Shown: positions 17,253 to 25,866 of the stretch, piece by piece
Layout: each line of letters starts with the position of its first letter
Numbering within the stretch: the stretch's first letter is position 1
Origin: Aggregicoccus sp. 17bor-14
GTDB taxonomy: Bacteria > Myxococcota > Myxococcia > Myxococcales > Myxococcaceae
Direction of reading: 5' to 3'
DNA length: 64,000 bases
NCBI RefSeq assembly: GCF_009659535.1
Contig: NZ_VJZZ01000012.1
Location: forward strand, 62,001 to 126,000
Position numbers and translations under genes: made by a program
The notes under the pieces: generated by a model
What the model was told of the DNA's origin: nothing
Database searches by the model: none
The model's input: only the letters and a program-made list of their open reading frames with translations

Positions 17253-18017
17253 ATGAAGCCTGCCTCGCTCACCGCGCTGCTCCTCCTCGCCACCGCCTGC
17301 GGCTCGGCCGCCCAGCCGGAGCCCACCTCGCTCGGAGCGCTCTCCGGGCGCAGCGTGCGGCTCGTCCTCAACGACACGGACGTCGCCGACCGGGCCACCG
17401 CCGTGCTCGGCGACCACCGGGTGACGGTGGTGCTGCAGGACCTGCCGGACGGCACCTGCACCCGGCTCGCGGAAGGGGTGAGCGCCACGCTCGGCGGCGA
17501 GCCGATGCGCCTGGAGCGCGGCGGAGTCGCCAGCACCCCCGGACGCACGGTGTGCGTGCAGCCTGCCGCGACCTTCGACTTCGACCCGGCGGTGTGGGCC
17601 GCCGAGCCCGCGGCGGACCTCGAGGTCCTCCTGCAGGAGGCGGGGCAGCCCACCGTGCGCCTGCGCGTGCTGGGGGGCAAGGCCAAGCGCCGCTTCACCA
17701 TCGTGCCGCCCACCCCCGCGGGCACCGTGCGCCCGGGCCAGACGCGCCTCTACACCTACGCGCCGGGCACGGACGCGGGCGGCGAGGTGGCGGCGAGCCT
17801 CAGCCAGGTGGGCAGCAGCGTGGGGGGCCCGCTCACGGCCTCGCTGGACCCCGACGGGCGGGTGCGCGTGGGGGTGCCCACCACGGTGCCCGCGGGCACG
17901 CAGGAGCTGCACCTGAGCCGCACCGCGCCCGCCACCTTCCTCGCCTGCGAGGGGCTCGCTGCGTGCGAGGGCGCGCTGTTCCACGCCGAGACGGTGCCCG
18001 TGGATATCGTCCCCTGA
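17253..18017 (+). CDS. Putative lipoprotein of unknown function
   Basis: This 254-residue protein has a short signal peptide with lipobox LLATACGSA. The mature part is rich in beta-type sequence (SVRLVLNDTDVADRATAVLGDHRVTVVLQD, VRLRVLGGKAKRRFTIVPP, AGTQELHLSRTAPATFLAC). It also has four or so cysteines near residues 70, 97, 230 and 236, suggesting disulfide-linked immunoglobulin-like domains. I do not recognise a family. The ATG is preceded by AGAGGAGG. It lies between the DUF1059 gene and the SDR gene, interrupting the rpoN-hpf pair. Confidence 0.65.
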   Translation: MKPASLTALLLLATACGSAAQPEPTSLGALSGRSVRLVLNDTDVADRATAVLGDHRVTVVLQDLPDGTCTRLAEGVSATLGGEPMRLERGGVASTPGRTVCVQPAATFDFDPAVWAAEPAADLEVLLQEAGQPTVRLRVLGGKAKRRFTIVPPTPAGTVRPGQTRLYTYAPGTDAGGEVAASLSQVGSSVGGPLTASLDPDGRVRVGVPTTVPAGTQELHLSRTAPATFLACEGLAACEGALFHAETVPVDIVP

Positions 18018-18116
18018 AGGGCTTCCTGAGCCGGGCCGCAGGCCAGGGGGGCAGGGTGCACCCCCCGCGCGGGGCCACCGTTGCCCGCCCCGGCGCGCGC
18101 GCTCAGCTTCAGGGGC

Positions 18117-18998
18117 ATGGCCAAGAACCCGGACCCCCGCAGCGTCGAGCAGAAGCCTCCGTTCCCCCCGCAGCACCAGGACTCCCCCGGGAGCGAGGCG
18201 GCGATGCGCCCCGCGCCGGACTTCGGAGAGCAGAGCTACAAGGGCATGGGCCGGCTCACCGGCCGCGTGGCGCTGATCACCGGCGCAGACAGCGGCATCG
18301 GGCGCGCGGTCGCGCTCGCCTTCGCGCGCGAGGGCGCGGACGTGGCGATCGCCTACCTCGACGAGCACGAGGACGCGAAGGAGACGCAGCGGGTGGTGGA
18401 GGCCGCGGGGCGCAAGGCGCTGCTCTTGCCCGGTGACCTCGGCGACCCCGCCCACGCCGAGCGCGTGGTGAAGCAGACGCTCGAGCGCCTGGGCAAGCTG
18501 GACATCCTGGTGAACAACGCGGCCTACCAGGGCGAGGCGGTGCAGAAGCTCGAGGAGATCACCCCCGAGCGCGTGGAGCGCACCTTCCGCACCAACATCA
18601 TGGCGATGTTCTTCCTCACCCGCGCCGCGCTCCCGCACCTGAAAGCCGGCGCCTCCGTCATCAACACCGCGAGCATCCAGGCCTACCAGCCCTCGCCCAA
18701 CATCCTCGACTACGCCAGCACGAAGGGCGCCATCGTCGCCTTCACCAAGGGGCTCGCGGGCGAGCTGGTCGAGCGCGGCATGCGGGCGAACGCGGTCGCC
18801 CCGGGCCCCGTGTGGACCCCGCTCATCGCCCAGTCCTACGACGCCAAGAAGGTGAGCGAGTTCGGCAAGCAGTCGCCCATGGGACGGCCCGCCCAGCCCG
18901 CCGAGCTCGCCCCCTCCTACGTGTTCCTCGCCTCCGACGAGAGCCGCTACGTGAACGGGGACATCCTGGGCGTGACGGGTGGAATGCTGCTGGCCTGA
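18117..18998 (+). CDS. Short-chain dehydrogenase/reductase, YghA/GSP39-like
   Basis: The 293-residue protein is an SDR with the extended hydrophilic N-terminus (QKPPFPPQHQDSPGSEAAMRP, about 45 residues) typical of the YghA/YhdG general-stress group of NAD(P)-dependent oxidoreductases. Motifs are TGADSGIG at residues 55-62, LVNNAA, the catalytic serine in INTASIQAY, YASTK, and the C-terminal VTGGMLLA. The natural substrate is not predictable; related enzymes act on sugars and alcohols. The ATG at 18117 is preferred over an upstream in-frame start because of a nearby AGGGG. It is followed by hpf after about 95 bp. Confidence 0.9.
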   Translation: MAKNPDPRSVEQKPPFPPQHQDSPGSEAAMRPAPDFGEQSYKGMGRLTGRVALITGADSGIGRAVALAFAREGADVAIAYLDEHEDAKETQRVVEAAGRKALLLPGDLGDPAHAERVVKQTLERLGKLDILVNNAAYQGEAVQKLEEITPERVERTFRTNIMAMFFLTRAALPHLKAGASVINTASIQAYQPSPNILDYASTKGAIVAFTKGLAGELVERGMRANAVAPGPVWTPLIAQSYDAKKVSEFGKQSPMGRPAQPAELAPSYVFLASDESRYVNGDILGVTGGMLLA

Positions 18999-19004
18999 GG
19001 CGAA

Positions 19005-19014
19005 TTGCTTTCGG
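19005..19014. repeat. TTGCTTTCGG motif between the SDR gene and hpf
   Basis: This decamer also forms the tail of the ssb and nuoN terminators elsewhere in the window. Here no matching GC-rich hairpin lies immediately upstream, so its role is uncertain. Confidence 0.35.
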
Positions 19015-19030
19015 TGGGCCGAAGGTCTCT

Positions 19031-19058
19031 GATCCGTCCCGCAGCGCTTGGACGGGTC
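19031..19058 (+). other. Hairpin in the hpf leader
   Basis: GATCCGTCC and GGACGGGTC (one G-U pair) are separated by ten bases, giving a 9-bp stem 35 bases ahead of the hpf ATG. It could be an operator or an mRNA hairpin. No U-tract follows. Confidence 0.4.
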
Positions 19059-19093
19059 TTCAACCTCGCAGGCATCACCGGAGGCAGGCACGC

Positions 19094-19783
19094 ATGCAGC
19101 TGACCATCACGTTTCGCCAGTTCGGTACGTCGGAGGCGCTCAAGGAGTACGCGAAGGAGCGCGTGGAGCGGGTGAGCCGCCTGCTGGACCGGGCCAGCGA
19201 GGCGCACGTGGTGCTCTCGCTCGAGCGCCACCTGCACCACGCGGACATCACGCTGCACTCGGGCGCCTGGGTGCTGCGCGGGCGCGACAAGAGCGACGAC
19301 ATGTACGCCTCCATCGATCTCGCGATGGACAAGATCGAGCGCCAGCTGCGCCGCTACAAGGACAAGCTCAAGACCCGCCACGGCCCCGAGCGCACGCACC
19401 ACCACCACGGGGTGATGAACGCGCTGCGCGTGCGCCACGACGTGCTCGAGCTGCCGTTCGAGGTGGAGGAAACGGAGGCCATGGCGGCCGCCGACGCCCC
19501 GGCCCCCGCCGCGCCCGCCTCCCCGCCGCGCGTGGTGCGCTCCAACGAGTTCCTCGCGCGCGCCATGACGGTGGAGGACGCGCTCATGCAGATGGACCTC
19601 ATGGGCAACGACTTCCTCGTCTTCCAGAACGTCGCCTCCAACGAGATGAACGTCGTGTACCGGCGCAAGGACGGCCAGTACGGCCTGCTCGAGGCCCGGC
19701 CCGCTGCGGCCGCCGCCACCGCACAGCCCGGCGCGCCGGCGGGAGCCGCGACGGCCGCCGCCGCTCCGCCCCCGGCCCGCTGA
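19094..19783 (+). CDS. hpf: Ribosome hibernation-promoting factor, long form
   Basis: HPF binds the 30S decoding region and pairs ribosomes into inactive 100S dimers during starvation. The 229-residue length marks the long type: an N-terminal S30AE domain (MQLTITFRQFGTSEALKEYA to about residue 100), a linker containing a run of four histidines near residue 103 and Ala/Pro, then the dimerisation domain (VVRSNEFLARAMTVEDALMQMDLMGNDFLVFQN, about 150-205). An Ala-rich tail ends the protein. GGAGG lies about 9 bases before the ATG. The gene belongs to the conserved rpoN-hpf-ptsN group but here is separated from rpoN by three genes. Confidence 0.95.
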   Translation: MQLTITFRQFGTSEALKEYAKERVERVSRLLDRASEAHVVLSLERHLHHADITLHSGAWVLRGRDKSDDMYASIDLAMDKIERQLRRYKDKLKTRHGPERTHHHHGVMNALRVRHDVLELPFEVEETEAMAAADAPAPAAPASPPRVVRSNEFLARAMTVEDALMQMDLMGNDFLVFQNVASNEMNVVYRRKDGQYGLLEARPAAAAATAQPGAPAGAATAAAAPPPAR

Positions 19784-19890
19784 GCGCGCCCGTTCCGGGC
19801 GCCCGTTGCTCACGTTGGCCCACCTCGGCGCTGATCGCAGGCCGCAGGCGCCTGCGATAGGCTGTCCGCTGCGCAACAGGCTCCACGGGG

Positions 19891-20841
19891 GTGGACGTCG
19901 TGCGCGACGGGAGCCGTGCGGTGGGTTCGTGGAGGCACCAGGCGAGGGACGGAGGGTGCTGCGGCGCCTGGCTGCGGGCACTCGCGTGCCTGCTGCTGGT
20001 GGGCGCTGCGGGCTCGGCCCGGGCGGCCGGAGGGGTGCTGGTGGTGCGCTCGCAGGACCTCCCCCCCTACGCCGCGGTGGACCAGGCCTTCACCCAGAGC
20101 ATCGGCCAGAGCGTGACCCACCTCACGCTGGGCGGCGCGAAGAACGAGCTCGCGCGCGCGCTCGCCGAGCGCCCCACGCTGGTGCTCGCGCTGGGCCAGG
20201 AGGCGGCGAGCCGGGTGGCCGCGCTGCGGCCGGCGGCGCCCGTGCTCTGCGCGCTGGTGCCCTTCCCGGCGAAGATCGACGGGCGGCTGCTCCCGGTACC
20301 CATGTTCGCCTCGCCCCAGCGCCAGGCGCAGGCGCTGCGCCAGGCGGTGCCCTCGGCGCGGCGGGTGGGGCTGGTGTACGTGCCGGGCAACAGCCGCGCC
20401 CTGGCGGACGCGTACGCGCGCGCCGCCGAGACCGCGGGGCTGGTGCCGGTGCGCCACGAGGTGGCGGGGCTCAAGGACTTCGCCGGCGCGGTGCGCACGC
20501 TGGTGGGGCGCGTGGACGCGCTCTGGCTGGTGCCCGACCCCAGCCTCATCAACGCCGAGACCTTCAAGTTCCTCGTGCAGACCTCCTTCGAGTCGAAGCT
20601 GCCGCTGCTCGCCTACAGCCAGGCGATGGTGAAGGCGGGGGCGCTGATCGCGATGGAGGCCGGGTACGCGGACATGGGCAAGCGCGCGGGGGCCACCGGC
20701 CGGCGGCTGCTGGGCGGCGATGCCGGCGCCACGCCCGAGCACCCCGAGGCCGCGCTCTACGTGAACCGCCGCAGCGCGCGGCTGCTGGGCGTGGACCTGC
20801 CGGACGCGGTGCGCGCCCAGGCCGCCCAGGTCTTCGAGTAG
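19891..20841 (+). CDS. ABC transporter substrate-binding-like protein (ABC_sub_bind/TrpX type)
   Basis: The 316-residue protein has a signal peptide (WLRALACLLLVGAAGSARA) and a periplasmic-binding fold of the PF04392 type: LVLALGQEAASRVAALRPAAPVLCALVPFP, RRVGLVYVPGNSRALADAYARAAE, GRVDALWLVPDPSLINAETFKFLVQTSFESKLPLLAYSQAMVKAGAL. Family members bind tryptophan or other small ligands, but many myxobacterial copies are orphans without permease genes, as here. The GTG start at 19891 is not certain. It separates hpf from ptsN. Confidence 0.8.
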   Translation: MDVVRDGSRAVGSWRHQARDGGCCGAWLRALACLLLVGAAGSARAAGGVLVVRSQDLPPYAAVDQAFTQSIGQSVTHLTLGGAKNELARALAERPTLVLALGQEAASRVAALRPAAPVLCALVPFPAKIDGRLLPVPMFASPQRQAQALRQAVPSARRVGLVYVPGNSRALADAYARAAETAGLVPVRHEVAGLKDFAGAVRTLVGRVDALWLVPDPSLINAETFKFLVQTSFESKLPLLAYSQAMVKAGALIAMEAGYADMGKRAGATGRRLLGGDAGATPEHPEAALYVNRRSARLLGVDLPDAVRAQAAQVFE

Positions 20842-20996
20842 CGCACGCTCCGCGGGGTCCGGCCGCACCCTTGCGTTTCGCTCGCGGCGTTGCCCTCCGG
20901 ACGCTGGACAGCGCGCGCCGCGCCGCGCTTGCGCTCTGCGGGGACGAGGAGTAATTGCCCGGGGTTCGCAGCAGCGCCATCGCGGGAGCGCCCCGT

Positions 20997-21458
20997 TTGA
21001 GAATCGCCGAGTTCCTCAGCCCCGAAGCGGTCGTTGCGAGTCTCTCCGCGCGCAGCAAGCAGGACGTCCTGCGCGAGCTGAGCGCGGCGCTGGCGCGGGC
21101 CCACCCCTCGCTCCAGGAGGAGCGGCTGGGCACGGTGCTGCGCGAGCGCGAGAAGCTGGGCTCCACCGGCATCGGCGAGGGCGTGGCCATCCCCCACGGG
21201 AAGCTGCCCGGGATGGACCGGCTCCTGGCCACCTTCGGCGTCAGCCGCGAGGGCGTGGACTTCGAGTCCATCGACGGCAAGCCCACGCACCTCTTCTTCG
21301 CGCTGGTGGCCCCGGAGAACAGCGCCGGCGTGCACCTCAAGGCGCTCGCGCGCATCTCGCGCCTCTTCAAGAACCCGCGCTTCCGCAGCTCCATCCTCGG
21401 GGCGAAGAGCGCCCAGGAGATCTACGCGCTGATCCTCCAGGAGGACGCGGGACCCTGA
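20997..21458 (+). CDS. ptsN: PTS IIA-like nitrogen-regulatory protein PtsN
   Basis: PtsN (EIIA-Ntr) is the terminal phosphoacceptor of the nitrogen PTS and regulates potassium, nitrogen and envelope functions. The 153-residue protein has the fold-2 EIIA pattern with the active-site histidine in GIGEGVAIPHGKLPGM and the FFALVAPENSAGVHLKALARISRLF helix region. I chose the TTG at 20997: it gives the family-typical start MRIAEFLSPEAV and has GGGAG eight bases upstream. A second TTG at 20955 has GAGGAG only three bases away. Its placement after rpoN and hpf, with one gene interposed, is the classical association. Confidence 0.9.
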   Translation: MRIAEFLSPEAVVASLSARSKQDVLRELSAALARAHPSLQEERLGTVLREREKLGSTGIGEGVAIPHGKLPGMDRLLATFGVSREGVDFESIDGKPTHLFFALVAPENSAGVHLKALARISRLFKNPRFRSSILGAKSAQEIYALILQEDAGP

Positions 21459-21483
21459 GGTCTGCTGCAGCCCGGGCGCAGCC

Positions 21484-21879
21484 CTAGAGCGCGCGCCAGC
21501 GGCGCCACACCTGGGCGTCCTCGCGCGTCTCGGCGGCGCGGTAGTTGGTGAGCACCCACACCGCCGCGACCGCGAGCCCCATCCCCACGAAGAAGTTGCG
21601 CGCGCGCGGCTCGCCCCCGAAGCGCAGCAGCCACGGCGCGGCGACGAGCGCCGCGGCCACCACCGCCTCCAGCCGCCCGTGCGCCACGAAGGGCACCCGG
21701 TGCACCCGCCCCAGCGGGAAGTGGGTGAAGAGGGTGAGCCCCAAGTGGACGAGGGCGAGCAGCCAGCACAGTGCCCCGGGCAGCCCCCTCAGCCCGAAGG
21801 CGAGCGGGCCCAGCGCGAAGAGCGCGGAGGTCGCATAGTCGAGCAGGCCGTGGGCGCGCGGGGTGAGGAGGCGGTGCAT
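21484..21879 (-). CDS. Small integral membrane protein with an HGxxDY motif
   Basis: The 131-residue protein has about four TM helices and an N-terminal RAHGLLDYATSALFALGPLAFG motif seen in small SPW-like/HGxxDY membrane proteins of unknown function. A basic C-terminus (REDAQVWRRWRAL) ends it. The ATG at 21879 is the natural start, and the frame upstream of it is a shadow of the noncoding gap. It lies convergent to ptsN (25 bp) and downstream of dtd on the same strand. Confidence 0.72.
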   Translation of the reverse strand: MHRLLTPRAHGLLDYATSALFALGPLAFGLRGLPGALCWLLALVHLGLTLFTHFPLGRVHRVPFVAHGRLEAVVAAALVAAPWLLRFGGEPRARNFFVGMGLAVAAVWVLTNYRAAETREDAQVWRRWRAL

Positions 21880-21920
21880 GGGCCCAAGAATTCCGGGGAG
21901 CCTGCCGCCGCGCAGCGCTT

Positions 21921-22382
21921 TCAGGCAGGGGGGCGGGCAGGGGGCGGGCTGTCCAGCAGCAGGGTGACGGGACCGTCGTTCACCAGCGCCACCTGCATGT
22001 CCGCGGCGAAGCGGCCCGTGCCCACGCTGAGGCCGCGCGCGCGCAGCCCCGCGCACACCTGCTCGTAGAGGGCACGCGCCCGCTCCGGCTCCTCCGCGTC
22101 CGTGAAGCTGGGGCGGCGCCCCTTGCGCGCATCCGCATAGAGCGTGAACTGGCTCACCACGATGAGCGCGCGGTGGGTGTCCTCGAGCGAGAGGTTCATC
22201 TTGCCCGCGGCGTCCTCGAAGATGCGCAGCGTGGCGAGCTTCTCCACCATCCACGCCACGTCCGCGCTGCCATCGCCCCTGCCCACGCCCAGCAGCACGA
22301 GCAGGCCCGGGCCCTGCGCGCTCACGCGCTCGCCCTCCACCGTCACGCTCGCCTCCTTCACCCGCTGCACCACCGCCCTCAT
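21921..22382 (-). CDS. dtd: D-aminoacyl-tRNA deacylase
   Basis: DTD removes D-amino acids (and glycine from tRNA-Ala) from charged tRNA. The 153-residue sequence has the family start [18 protein letters not shown], the conserved [17 protein letters not shown] active-site region and the Gly-cisPro motif in [11 protein letters not shown] near residue 140. The start is set by AGGAG six bases upstream of the ATG at 22382; an open extension further upstream lacks family similarity. The C-terminal tail is slightly proline-rich. Confidence 0.96.
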   Translation of the reverse strand: MRAVVQRVKEASVTVEGERVSAQGPGLLVLLGVGRGDGSADVAWMVEKLATLRIFEDAAGKMNLSLEDTHRALIVVSQFTLYADARKGRRPSFTDAEEPERARALYEQVCAGLRARGLSVGTGRFAADMQVALVNDGPVTLLLDSPPPARPPA

Positions 22383-22417
22383 CGCGCGCTCCTGTCGGCT
22401 CCGGCTCTCACGCCTGG

Positions 22418-22520
22418 CTCCCCACACCGTGCGTGGGGGCGCGCAGGTTGCGGCACCCGGGGGCGTCCCTGCAACCGCGCAGCGGCCCGCGCGCGGGCGG
22501 AAGAGAACGCGCGCGGGCGG
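22418..22520. repeat. Repeats in the dtd-dacB divergent intergenic region
   Basis: The 310-bp gap holds three elements. CCCCAC and GTGGGG flank a 7-base spacer near 22418-22438. GCGCAGGTTGC (22441-22451) pairs with GCAACCGCGC (22471-22480) apart from one bulged base. The 12-mer GCGCGCGGGCGG is directly repeated at 22489 and 22509, a 20-bp period. They may be operators for either gene. No clear promoter hexamers are visible. Confidence 0.4.
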
Positions 22521-22692
22521 GGTTTGTCCGCAGCCTCAGCCCCCGAACGCACGGCCGCTCTTCGTGCGTACCGGAGCTTTCCAGTCCGGCGGCAGGACAA
22601 GCACTCTGCCAAGCACGCGGGAATGGGGCGCGCTTGCTCTGAAACGTCTTTCATCTTCTCATCCGCCCGTGAGTTTCCCCTTCGGAGTGCGA

Positions 22693-24996
22693 GTGCTGCG
22701 CCCCCGCCTGACCCTCCCCGCCACCGCCCTCGGAGTTGCCCTCGCGCTGGGCAGCGCCCACGCCGCCCCGGCCCCCGCGCCCATCGCCGCGGCGACCGCC
22801 TCCCCGTCGGCCGCGTCGAAGGCCGCCGAGCGCGAGGCGCTCAAGGCCACGCTGCTGCAGGTGCTCGAGCGCCAGCCGCTGAAGCAGAGCCACGTGAGCA
22901 TCCACCTGCAGAGCCTGGATGACGGCAGCGTGGTGTTCAGCCAGAACGCGGACGACCTGCTCAACCCCGCCTCCAACGTGAAGCTGGTCACGGCCGCCGC
23001 GGCCCTGGTGACGCTGGGGCCCGAGTACCGCTTCGACACCGAGTTCCTCGTGGAGCCGGAGCTCTCCGGCGGCCGCGCGAAGACGCTCTACGTGCGCGGC
23101 AAGGGCGACCCCTCCATGACCACCGAGCGCCTCTACGGCGTGGTGGGAGAGTTGGTGCACGCGGGCCTGCGCGAGGTGGGGGACATCGTGCTGGACGACA
23201 CCTGGTTCGACGCCGAGCGCACCGCGCCCGGCTACGACCAGGAGGACACCGACCGCGCGTACATGGCGCCCACCGGCGCGCTCAGCCTCAACGCGAACAC
23301 CGTGGGCATCTACCTGCGCCCCGCCGAGGCCCCCGGCCAGAAGGCCTCCGTGGAGGTGGAGCCCGCGAGCGAGTTCTTCCTCGTGGAGGGCGGCCTCGCC
23401 ACCGGCAGCCGCCGCGCGCGCCGCATCAGCGTGAGCAGCGAGGCGGCCGGCGACAAGCAGAAGCTGGTGGTGCGCGGCGTGCTGCCCGCGGACAAGAGCG
23501 GCGCGGTGAGCGTGTGGAAGAAGGTGGACAACCCGCCCATGTACTTCGGCTACACGCTCAAGAGCCTGCTCGCGCAGCGCGGCGTGAAGGTGAAGGGCAA
23601 GGTGAAGCTCGGCGGAGTGAGCGCGAACGCGCGCCTGCTGCACGTGAGCCAGAGCGAGACCTTCGACCTCGTGCTCAAGCGCCTCAACAAGCACTCCTCC
23701 AACTTCGTCGCCGAGACGCTGGTGAAGACCATGGGCGCCGAGGTCCACGGCGCGCCGGGCAGCTTCATGAAGGGCATCGACGTGGTCGAGGGCTTCCTCG
23801 AGCGCGACGTGGGCATCCCGCGCGGCAGCTACGTGATGAAGAACGGCAGCGGCCTCAACGACACCAACCGCTTCAGCAGCAGCCAGCTGGACCGCATCCT
23901 GCGCCACATGTGGGTGCGCTTCCCGCTCGCCCCCGAGTACCTGAGCTCGCTGGGCATCGCGGGCAAGGACGGCACGCTCAAGTACCGCTTCGAGGGCTCG
24001 GACGCGGTGGGCCGGCTGCGCGCCAAGACGGGCACGCTCGCCAACGTGTCCGCGCTCAGCGGCTACGTGCAGGCGGCCGGCGGCGAGCGCTTCACCTTCT
24101 CCATGATGGTGAACGACTTCCCGGGCCGCACCGGCGCCGTGGTGCAGGGGCTGGACGCGCTGGGCGCGGCGGTGGCCGCGGCGGGCAGCGCCAGCGGGCC
24201 GCAGCGCGCCGTGGCGCAGCTCACCCCGGGTGCGGGCGACGTGAGCCCGCTCGCGCAGGTGAAGGGCCACATCGTCACCTACCTCGCGATGAGCAAGCAG
24301 CGCGACCCGCGCAACCTGGGCTTCCTGCGCACCGCGTGGCGCAGCGAGAAGGACCCCGCCGTGCGCGCCGTCGTCGCCGAGGCGCTCTACCAGTCCAGCT
24401 CGAGCGACTACCAGGGCGTGCGCGCGCTGCTGGACAGCTTCAGCGCGGGCGACGAGGTGTACGGGCGGCTGCGCGCGGTCGCCCGCGAGCTCAACGTCGA
24501 GGTGCCCGGCGTGGGCAGCGTGATGGAGCTCGCGGCGGGCGGCAACGCCGAGGCGCTCACCCGCGCGGTGGAGCTCTCGCGCGCGGCGAACAAGGACGCG
24601 CAGGCGCAGGGCGAGCTCGCCACCAGCCTCGCCGAGGTGGCCCGCACGGCGCCCCACGAGCTGCTGGGCACGCTCAAGGGCGCCGCCGAGGCGGACCGCA
24701 CCGCGGCCGTGGCGCTGCTCGCCCAGGGCCTGGTGCGCAGCGACGACGCGGACCACCCCTTCTGGCGCGCGCTGCGCCAGAGCCAGGGCGCCCAGGACGC
24801 GGAGCTCGCCACCTTCGCGCGCAACCTGGACGGCTCGCTCTCGCAGGCCGTGGCCCAGGCGAAGGCGCCCGCGGCAGGAGGCTCTACCGTCACGGTGAGC
24901 GCCACGGCCGGCGCGGTGCCGGTGCTCACCCCGGACCTCAAGGGCTTCCTCAACGCGCTGCCGCAGACCACCGCGGTGGACCGTCCGGGCGGGTAG
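22693..24996 (+). CDS. dacB: D-alanyl-D-alanine carboxypeptidase/endopeptidase (PBP4, DacB) with long C-terminal extension
   Basis: DacB trims and cleaves peptidoglycan cross-links in the periplasm. The 767-residue protein has a signal peptide (MLRPRLTLPATALGVALALGSAHA) and the S13 penicillin-binding motifs: SNVK at residues 94-97, SSN in KHSSNFVAETL and KTG in RAKTGTLANVSALSGY. That domain ends near residue 495. About 270 more residues follow, mostly Ala-rich helices (KGHIVTYLAMSKQRDPRNLG, DPAVRAVVAEALYQ, LARGLV-like repeats) that look HEAT-like and are not part of standard DacB of about 480 residues. The GTG at 22693 is preferred because GGAG lies five bases upstream; GTGs at 22669 and 22687 are alternatives. 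Confidence 0.92.
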   Translation: MLRPRLTLPATALGVALALGSAHAAPAPAPIAAATASPSAASKAAEREALKATLLQVLERQPLKQSHVSIHLQSLDDGSVVFSQNADDLLNPASNVKLVTAAAALVTLGPEYRFDTEFLVEPELSGGRAKTLYVRGKGDPSMTTERLYGVVGELVHAGLREVGDIVLDDTWFDAERTAPGYDQEDTDRAYMAPTGALSLNANTVGIYLRPAEAPGQKASVEVEPASEFFLVEGGLATGSRRARRISVSSEAAGDKQKLVVRGVLPADKSGAVSVWKKVDNPPMYFGYTLKSLLAQRGVKVKGKVKLGGVSANARLLHVSQSETFDLVLKRLNKHSSNFVAETLVKTMGAEVHGAPGSFMKGIDVVEGFLERDVGIPRGSYVMKNGSGLNDTNRFSSSQLDRILRHMWVRFPLAPEYLSSLGIAGKDGTLKYRFEGSDAVGRLRAKTGTLANVSALSGYVQAAGGERFTFSMMVNDFPGRTGAVVQGLDALGAAVAAAGSASGPQRAVAQLTPGAGDVSPLAQVKGHIVTYLAMSKQRDPRNLGFLRTAWRSEKDPAVRAVVAEALYQSSSSDYQGVRALLDSFSAGDEVYGRLRAVARELNVEVPGVGSVMELAAGGNAEALTRAVELSRAANKDAQAQGELATSLAEVARTAPHELLGTLKGAAEADRTAAVALLAQGLVRSDDADHPFWRALRQSQGAQDAELATFARNLDGSLSQAVAQAKAPAAGGSTVTVSATAGAVPVLTPDLKGFLNALPQTTAVDRPGG

Positions 24997-25035
24997 CAGC
25001 GAGTCCTCCCTGTGAGGGTGCCGGGCGAAGCCGCG

Positions 25036-25695
25036 TCAATGCGCCACTCGCCCGGCGCTGCGCGTCCGGCGCCTCGCATGGGGCAGCATGCTGCGGCCGC
25101 TGCTGGACGAGCGCCGCACCGGGGCCTCCTGCTCGATGGCCGTCGCGGGGTAGGTGACGCGCAGTCCGCGGATGCGGGCGAACGCCGTGGGCACGTGCTC
25201 GCGCACGCGCGTGAGGCTCTCGATGTGCCCCACCACCACCCCGCGCGCCCACAGCGCGTCGGCGAGCAGCGAGCGGTGGCAGCGCCAGCGCAGCGCCTCG
25301 GCGCACATCACGGCCACCGGCCCGTGCTGGGCGAGCTCGCGCAGGCGCTCGAGCCCGCGGGCGAACTCCTCCGTGAGCATGTGGTCCGCGTAGCCCTGGA
25401 AGCTGCGGTTGCGCCACGCGCCGTTGGGAGAGCCCGGCTGCGGGCGGCGCAGGCCTCCGAGCTCCGCGAGGTGCAGGTGCCCCAGGTCGTGCGCCGCGAG
25501 CGTGCGCGCGAAGGGCTGCAGGTTGAACTGGGGGTTGGTGCGCGAGCGCGGCACCGTGCGGATGTCGGCGAGCGTGCGCACCCCGTGCGCCTCGAGCAGC
25601 GCGATGAGCTCCTCCGCGCTGCGGGTGGAGTGCCCTACGGCATACACGCGCACGCCCTCCCAGCCGTGTGCGCACTTTCGCCTCCGCGCTGCCAT
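25036..25695 (-). CDS. DUF488 family protein
   Basis: The 219-residue protein matches DUF488: VRVYAVGHSTRSAEELIALLEAHGVRTLADIRTVPRSRTNPQFN at residues 16-60, then LGGLRRPQ, FQGYADHM and VAVMCAEALRWRCHRSLLADAL with the conserved Cys and His. Some members are linked to stress or nucleic-acid biology, but no activity is established. The start is probably the ATG at 25695; the frame continues upstream with low-complexity sequence. It is convergent with dacB and divergent from ampG. Confidence 0.85.
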   Translation of the reverse strand: MAARRRKCAHGWEGVRVYAVGHSTRSAEELIALLEAHGVRTLADIRTVPRSRTNPQFNLQPFARTLAAHDLGHLHLAELGGLRRPQPGSPNGAWRNRSFQGYADHMLTEEFARGLERLRELAQHGPVAVMCAEALRWRCHRSLLADALWARGVVVGHIESLTRVREHVPTAFARIRGLRVTYPATAIEQEAPVRRSSSSGRSMLPHARRRTRSAGRVAH

Positions 25696-25866
25696 CGTCC
25701 CGGGAAGGTGCGCCCTGCGGAGGCGTGTTGCAGCGGCCTGCCCGCCCGCCGCGGGCCCCGGGCCATCAGTGGCCTGCCACACGGCCGGGCAGACGACCGC
25801 GCGGCGCCCGGGTGTCACGCCCCTCGCATCCCCCTATAGTCGGCCCCCTCCGTGCCCCAGCCCTCC

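Noticed and set aside
20955-20996. Upstream TTG start for ptsN
   Set aside because: Its GAGGAG is only three bases away and the added 14 residues lie outside the family start; the TTG at 20997 has GGGAG at eight bases and gives the typical N-terminus.
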